From NCBI GenBank assembly GCA_964515805.1, contig CAZEUZ010000081.1, forward strand, positions 1 to 9,805: a stretch of 9,805 nucleotides of DNA, given 5' to 3'. Both the position numbers and the translations under genes were made by a program. Below the pieces are notes generated by a model. The model was not told the DNA's origin. It did not search any database and saw only the letters and a program-made list of their open reading frames with translations. This DNA is from CAZEUZ01 sp964515805. GTDB lineage: Bacteria > Pseudomonadota > Gammaproteobacteria > Pseudomonadales > Cellvibrionaceae. The stretch's first letter is position 1, and every line of letters begins with the position of its first letter. Shown piece after piece: positions 7,233-9,805 of this stretch.

Positions 7233-7836
7233 TATGACTGCTCGTTGTCAGTTCTCCGGTCTCATCCACACCGATGCGATACGTTGCTGTATCATCAGAG
7301 CCAGCACGATAAATGAGCTCTAGTGTGAAATCCGTTATCTCTCCACTGGAAGAAATAACAACTTCCGGTTTAATGGTAGCTTGTGAAGTTTGGAAAGTGC
7401 CAGTGCTTGATTTAACGCCATTTACTGTTGTCGGTATTTCGCTGAAATCTTCAATCAGCTCATCTTCAACCAATAGTTCCAATATCACATCATCAGGCAG
7501 TTGGGTTGCCGTCAATGGTTTGGATAATGCTTGCCATCGATTTTTAACATGGTGATACCAAGCATATTGCCAATAAATAGCACTATTTTCCGTCTCTTTT
7601 TGCTCGATCTGCAAGCCGATGGTATTACCTGATAATAAAGCGGTATCCGCTGCTAATAGCAGCTGCCGATAAAATTTATCGCCGATATCATCAATGCGCT
7701 TCTGTGTGTTGCCGCTGGTAATATTGATACTGATTGCAGCTGCCATTGTGGCAATGATAAGTACCACTATCATCATTTCCAACAGTGTAAAACCGGTGTT
7801 GAGGTATCCTCTGTTCACATCACACAACGTGCGCAA
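7222..7836 (-). CDS. gspH: Type II secretion minor pseudopilin GspH
   Basis: GspH is a minor pseudopilin thought to join the GspI-J-K tip to the GspG shaft. It has 204 residues from TTG 7834-7836. The prepilin site is YLNTG followed by FTLLEMMIVVLII, with Glu at mature +5 and a hydrophobic helix; the globular part is the usual GspH/FimT-type beta domain (DKFYRQLLLAADTALLSGNTIGLQIE). An acidic stretch at about 111-122 (ELLVEDELIEDF) is notable. The start is uncertain. TTG 7836, TTG 7827 and GTG 7818 are all in frame, none has a good Shine-Dalgarno, and there is no ATG before the cleavage site. GTG 7818 would leave a compact nine-residue leader (MNRGYLNTG), common in this family. It follows gspG by 11 bases (TTG 7836) and overlaps gspI by 11. 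Confidence 0.93.
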   Translation of the reverse strand: MRTLCDVNRGYLNTGFTLLEMMIVVLIIATMAAAISINITSGNTQKRIDDIGDKFYRQLLLAADTALLSGNTIGLQIEQKETENSAIYWQYAWYHHVKNRWQALSKPLTATQLPDDVILELLVEDELIEDFSEIPTTVNGVKSSTGTFQTSQATIKPEVVISSSGEITDFTLELIYRAGSDDTATYRIGVDETGELTTSSHNEM

Positions 7837-7847
7837 GCTACGCTCGT

Positions 7848-8330
7848 CTATTTATCCTCAAATCGCTGCCAATTGTAAATATCTGCATCTTCCTCTACGC
7901 CACCGCTCACACCATCGGCACCGTAGCTGTATAAATCATATTCACCTTTTTCGCCGGGCACTAAATAGATATAAGGATTACCCCAGGGGTCCTTCGGTTC
8001 ACCACCCTTGAGATAACCACCCTCCGGCCAACTGCGCGGTATTGGCTCAATAGATGGTTTTTCCACCAGTGCCAACAGGCCTTGTTCGCTTGTAGGCAGT
8101 TTCTTATGGTTCAGACGATATCGTTCCAATGCTATTTCAATCGTGTTCATATCCTGAAATACGGCGTTTACCCTGGCTCTGTGAGGTTCACCGCCAAACT
8201 GGCCAGCCACAGTGGCTGCCAAAATACCGATAATTACCAGCACCACCATAATTTCGATCAAACTAAAGCCCGATTGATACTTCTTTTTGTAAAAACCAAT
8301 GCTATACACGTTTCTCTCCATACCTTCCAT
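7848..8330 (-). CDS. gspG: Type II secretion major pseudopilin GspG
   Basis: GspG is the main subunit of the periplasmic pseudopilus. From ATG 8330 it has 160 residues; the leader (21 residues, ending KKKYQSG) is longer than usual. Mature GspG begins FSLIEIMVVLVIIGILAAT with Glu at +5. Further hallmarks are TIEIALERYRLNHKKLPTSE, EQGLLALVEKP and DPWGNPY, then the C-terminal calcium-binding loop YGADG...EEDADIYNW, whose aspartates stabilise the fold in characterised GspG proteins. Starts: GTG 8345 overlaps the strong AAGGAG motif and so is unlikely; ATG 8330 and ATG 8321 are both possible. It lies 34 bases after gspF. As the most abundant T2SS protein its own ribosome-binding site is expected. 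Confidence 0.97.
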   Translation of the reverse strand: MEGMERNVYSIGFYKKKYQSGFSLIEIMVVLVIIGILAATVAGQFGGEPHRARVNAVFQDMNTIEIALERYRLNHKKLPTSEQGLLALVEKPSIEPIPRSWPEGGYLKGGEPKDPWGNPYIYLVPGEKGEYDLYSYGADGVSGGVEEDADIYNWQRFEDK

Positions 8331-8344
8331 ACTCTCTCTATACA

Positions 8345-8350
8345 CTCCTT
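8345..8350 (-). promoter_or_regulatory. Shine-Dalgarno-like AAGGAG before gspG
   Basis: Minus-strand AAGGAG ends 14 bases before ATG 8330, longer than the ideal spacing, and overlaps the in-frame GTG at 8345. A GAGAGAG purine run (8339-8333) sits only 2 bases before ATG 8330. Together they indicate an efficient initiation region but leave the exact start open between ATG 8330 and ATG 8321. Confidence 0.45.
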
Positions 8351-8364
8351 AAAAACCTTAGCCA

Positions 8365-9600
8365 CTAAATTAAGTCATTCATATTAAAAATCGGCGTCAA
8401 TATCGCATACATAATAAAACCCACCAAAACCGCCATAATCACAATCGTAAGTGGCTCCAATACAGTTAGTGCGGAACTCACTTGTAAGTCTAATTCTCGC
8501 TCTTGATTGCGGGAAGCATAGCGCAACTGTTCCGCCAAGGTGCCATTCATTTCGCCACTGGCGACCATCTGCACCAATAAGGGTGGAAAAAACTGTGCTT
8601 TATCCAATGCATGATGTAGCGTTGAACCCTCTTGCACTGCATCGGTCACTTGACTATTGTTTTTTCGTAAATGCCTATTGCCCATCACCTGTGATGCGAT
8701 CTGTAAACCATCTAATAATGGCACGCCGCTGTCCAATAACAGGCCTAAGGTCGCTGCAAACTGTGCTGTATTCGATTGCACAATGATATGGCTAACCACC
8801 GGTATTTTTAATAGCCATCGGTGAAGCCGCAACTGATTTTTGGGTTTCTGCAACCAATGTGTCCAACCGATCACCAATCCCAATAGCCCCACTATACAGA
8901 ATAAACCGTAGTTGGATAGAAAGTCGCTAACTGCAATCAACAGTGTTGTGCTGAAAGGTAATGTTTGCTCCGCTCGGATAAAAATACTGGTCAGTTCGGG
9001 AACCACCTTAACCATTAAAATAGTCACGATAGCGATAGTCACTAACATAAGCACAATAGGATAGATAATCGCTGACTGCAGCTTTTGCTTTATGTACTGA
9101 CTGTTTTCCGTGTATTCCGCCAGGCGTTCTAACACCGGACCGAGAAAGCCCGCCTTTTCGCCAGCACCGACCATCGCCCGATAAGTATCGTTAAAAACCT
9201 GAGGGTGCTCCCCCATGGCTTGAGCCAAGCTCAGGCCTTCGGTCACTCGCGAGCGTATCTGCAACATAATCTGCTGCACGTTATCCTTGCGCGTCTGCTT
9301 TGCCACCGCTTGCAAACACTCGTCGATAGGCATGCCCGATTGCACCAAGGAGGCCAACTGGCGAGTCAGTAAAGTCAAATCCTTGATGGACAATTTTCGG
9401 GTGAATAAATGGAGGCTAAACCGCGACCGGTCGCCGCTCTTAACGGCCGACTTTCTCTCTGTTTTAGCACTTTCAACACTGATAGGCTTCAGTTGATTAC
9501 GGCGCAATTGGTTGCGCACATGACGTTCGGAGTCACCCTCCAACGTGCCTTTAATCATTTTCCCCGCAGCATTTAAAGCGCGGTAGCTGAATGCGCCCAT
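8365..9600 (-). CDS. gspF: Type II secretion inner-membrane platform protein GspF
   Basis: GspF is the polytopic core of the inner-membrane platform and is thought to transmit GspE ATPase motion to pseudopilin insertion. It has 411 residues, against about 405 usually. The N-terminal segment MGAFSYRALNAAGK is the standard GspF opening. Two homologous T2SSF domains follow: one at about 75-199 (LTRQLASLVQSGMPIDECL) and one at about 277-400 (FAATLGLLLDSGVPLLDGL), each ending with a GE-G motif (AGEKAGFLG, ASGEMNGTL). Membrane segments are at about 178-200, 229-248 and 382-403. It starts 32 bases after gspE. No clear Shine-Dalgarno precedes ATG 9600; a five-codon ORF (MANKQ) ends on it in a TAATG overlap, hinting at coupling. 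Confidence 0.97.
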   Translation of the reverse strand: MGAFSYRALNAAGKMIKGTLEGDSERHVRNQLRRNQLKPISVESAKTERKSAVKSGDRSRFSLHLFTRKLSIKDLTLLTRQLASLVQSGMPIDECLQAVAKQTRKDNVQQIMLQIRSRVTEGLSLAQAMGEHPQVFNDTYRAMVGAGEKAGFLGPVLERLAEYTENSQYIKQKLQSAIIYPIVLMLVTIAIVTILMVKVVPELTSIFIRAEQTLPFSTTLLIAVSDFLSNYGLFCIVGLLGLVIGWTHWLQKPKNQLRLHRWLLKIPVVSHIIVQSNTAQFAATLGLLLDSGVPLLDGLQIASQVMGNRHLRKNNSQVTDAVQEGSTLHHALDKAQFFPPLLVQMVASGEMNGTLAEQLRYASRNQERELDLQVSSALTVLEPLTIVIMAVLVGFIMYAILTPIFNMNDLI

Positions 9601-9632
9601 TATTGTTTATTGGCCATCGTTATTGACTATGA

Positions 9633-9805
9633 TTAACTGATCGCAGTAACCCGCAATACTTCTTCAAGACTAGTTTCTCCGGCTAACACTCGGCGGCGGC
9701 CATCGGCTATTAAGGACGCACTGAACTGACGCGCATGGGCTAACATCGCCTGCTCGCCAGCAGCTTCGTGAATCAATTGGCGCAAGGCATCATCTACTCT
9801 AATGA
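9633..9805 (-). CDS. gspE: Type II secretion ATPase GspE, C-terminal end (truncated by window)
   Basis: The last 56 codons of gspE are visible, ending at TAA 9633-9635; the rest lies beyond the right edge. GspE is the cytoplasmic hexameric ATPase that powers pseudopilus assembly. The segment LIHEAAGEQAMLAHAR, then SLIADGRRRVLAGETSLEEV and LRVT near the end, matches the C-terminal region of GspE, which follows the zinc-binding tetracysteine loop and the Walker and Asp boxes (all outside the window). The frame was read by hand from the sequence. It lies directly upstream of gspF, as in canonical T2SS operons. Confidence 0.95.
   Translation of the reverse strand, partial: IRVDDALRQLIHEAAGEQAMLAHARQFSASLIADGRRRVLAGETSLEEVLRVTAIS

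Noticed and set aside
1..9805. CRISPR array, tRNA/rRNA genes, insertion sequences, phage or defence genes
   Set aside because: No regularly spaced short repeats, RNA-gene signatures, transposase-like proteins or terminal inverted repeats typical of such elements were seen.

Overview
The window is a stretch of a Gram-negative, most likely gammaproteobacterial chromosome. The main evidence is a type II secretion system (T2SS, general secretory pathway) gene block on the minus strand in the canonical order E-F-G-H-I-J-K-L-M. GC content is moderate. The beta-sandwich/malectin/Kelch protein next to it would suit an environmental, possibly marine or polysaccharide-degrading bacterium, but that lifestyle is inference.

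Layout, left to right. Positions 2-2389 (plus strand) hold the 3' part of a large, mosaic, apparently extracellular protein: tandem putative-Ig (He_PIG-like) repeats, a malectin-like carbohydrate-binding domain, another He_PIG-like repeat, a six-motif Kelch propeller and a C-terminal beta-sandwich. Its start lies outside the window. Positions 2390-2578 are a short convergent intergenic gap without a convincing terminator. Positions 2579-3100 (minus) encode a small lipoprotein I do not recognise, in the place where gspN sits in some T2SS operons. A 128-base gap follows. Positions 3229-9805 (minus) are the T2SS block: gspM, gspL, gspK, gspJ, gspI, gspH, gspG, gspF and the last 56 codons of gspE. 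The block continues off the right edge; gspC, gspD and the operon promoter are not in the window.

How the genes work together. GspE (cytoplasmic ATPase), GspF, GspL and GspM form the inner-membrane assembly platform. GspG is the major pseudopilin. GspH, GspI, GspJ and GspK are minor pseudopilins that prime and cap the periplasmic pseudopilus, which pushes folded exoproteins through the outer-membrane GspD secretin. Genes are packed with gaps of 2-53 bases and one 11-base overlap (gspH/gspI), so they are almost certainly co-transcribed and partly translationally coupled. Several start on non-ATG codons.

No RNA genes, CRISPR arrays, insertion sequences or attachment sites were seen. The T2SS block is ordinary. 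The less ordinary parts are the mosaic plus-strand protein with its DNA-level repeats and the uncharacterised lipoprotein at the end of the T2SS block.
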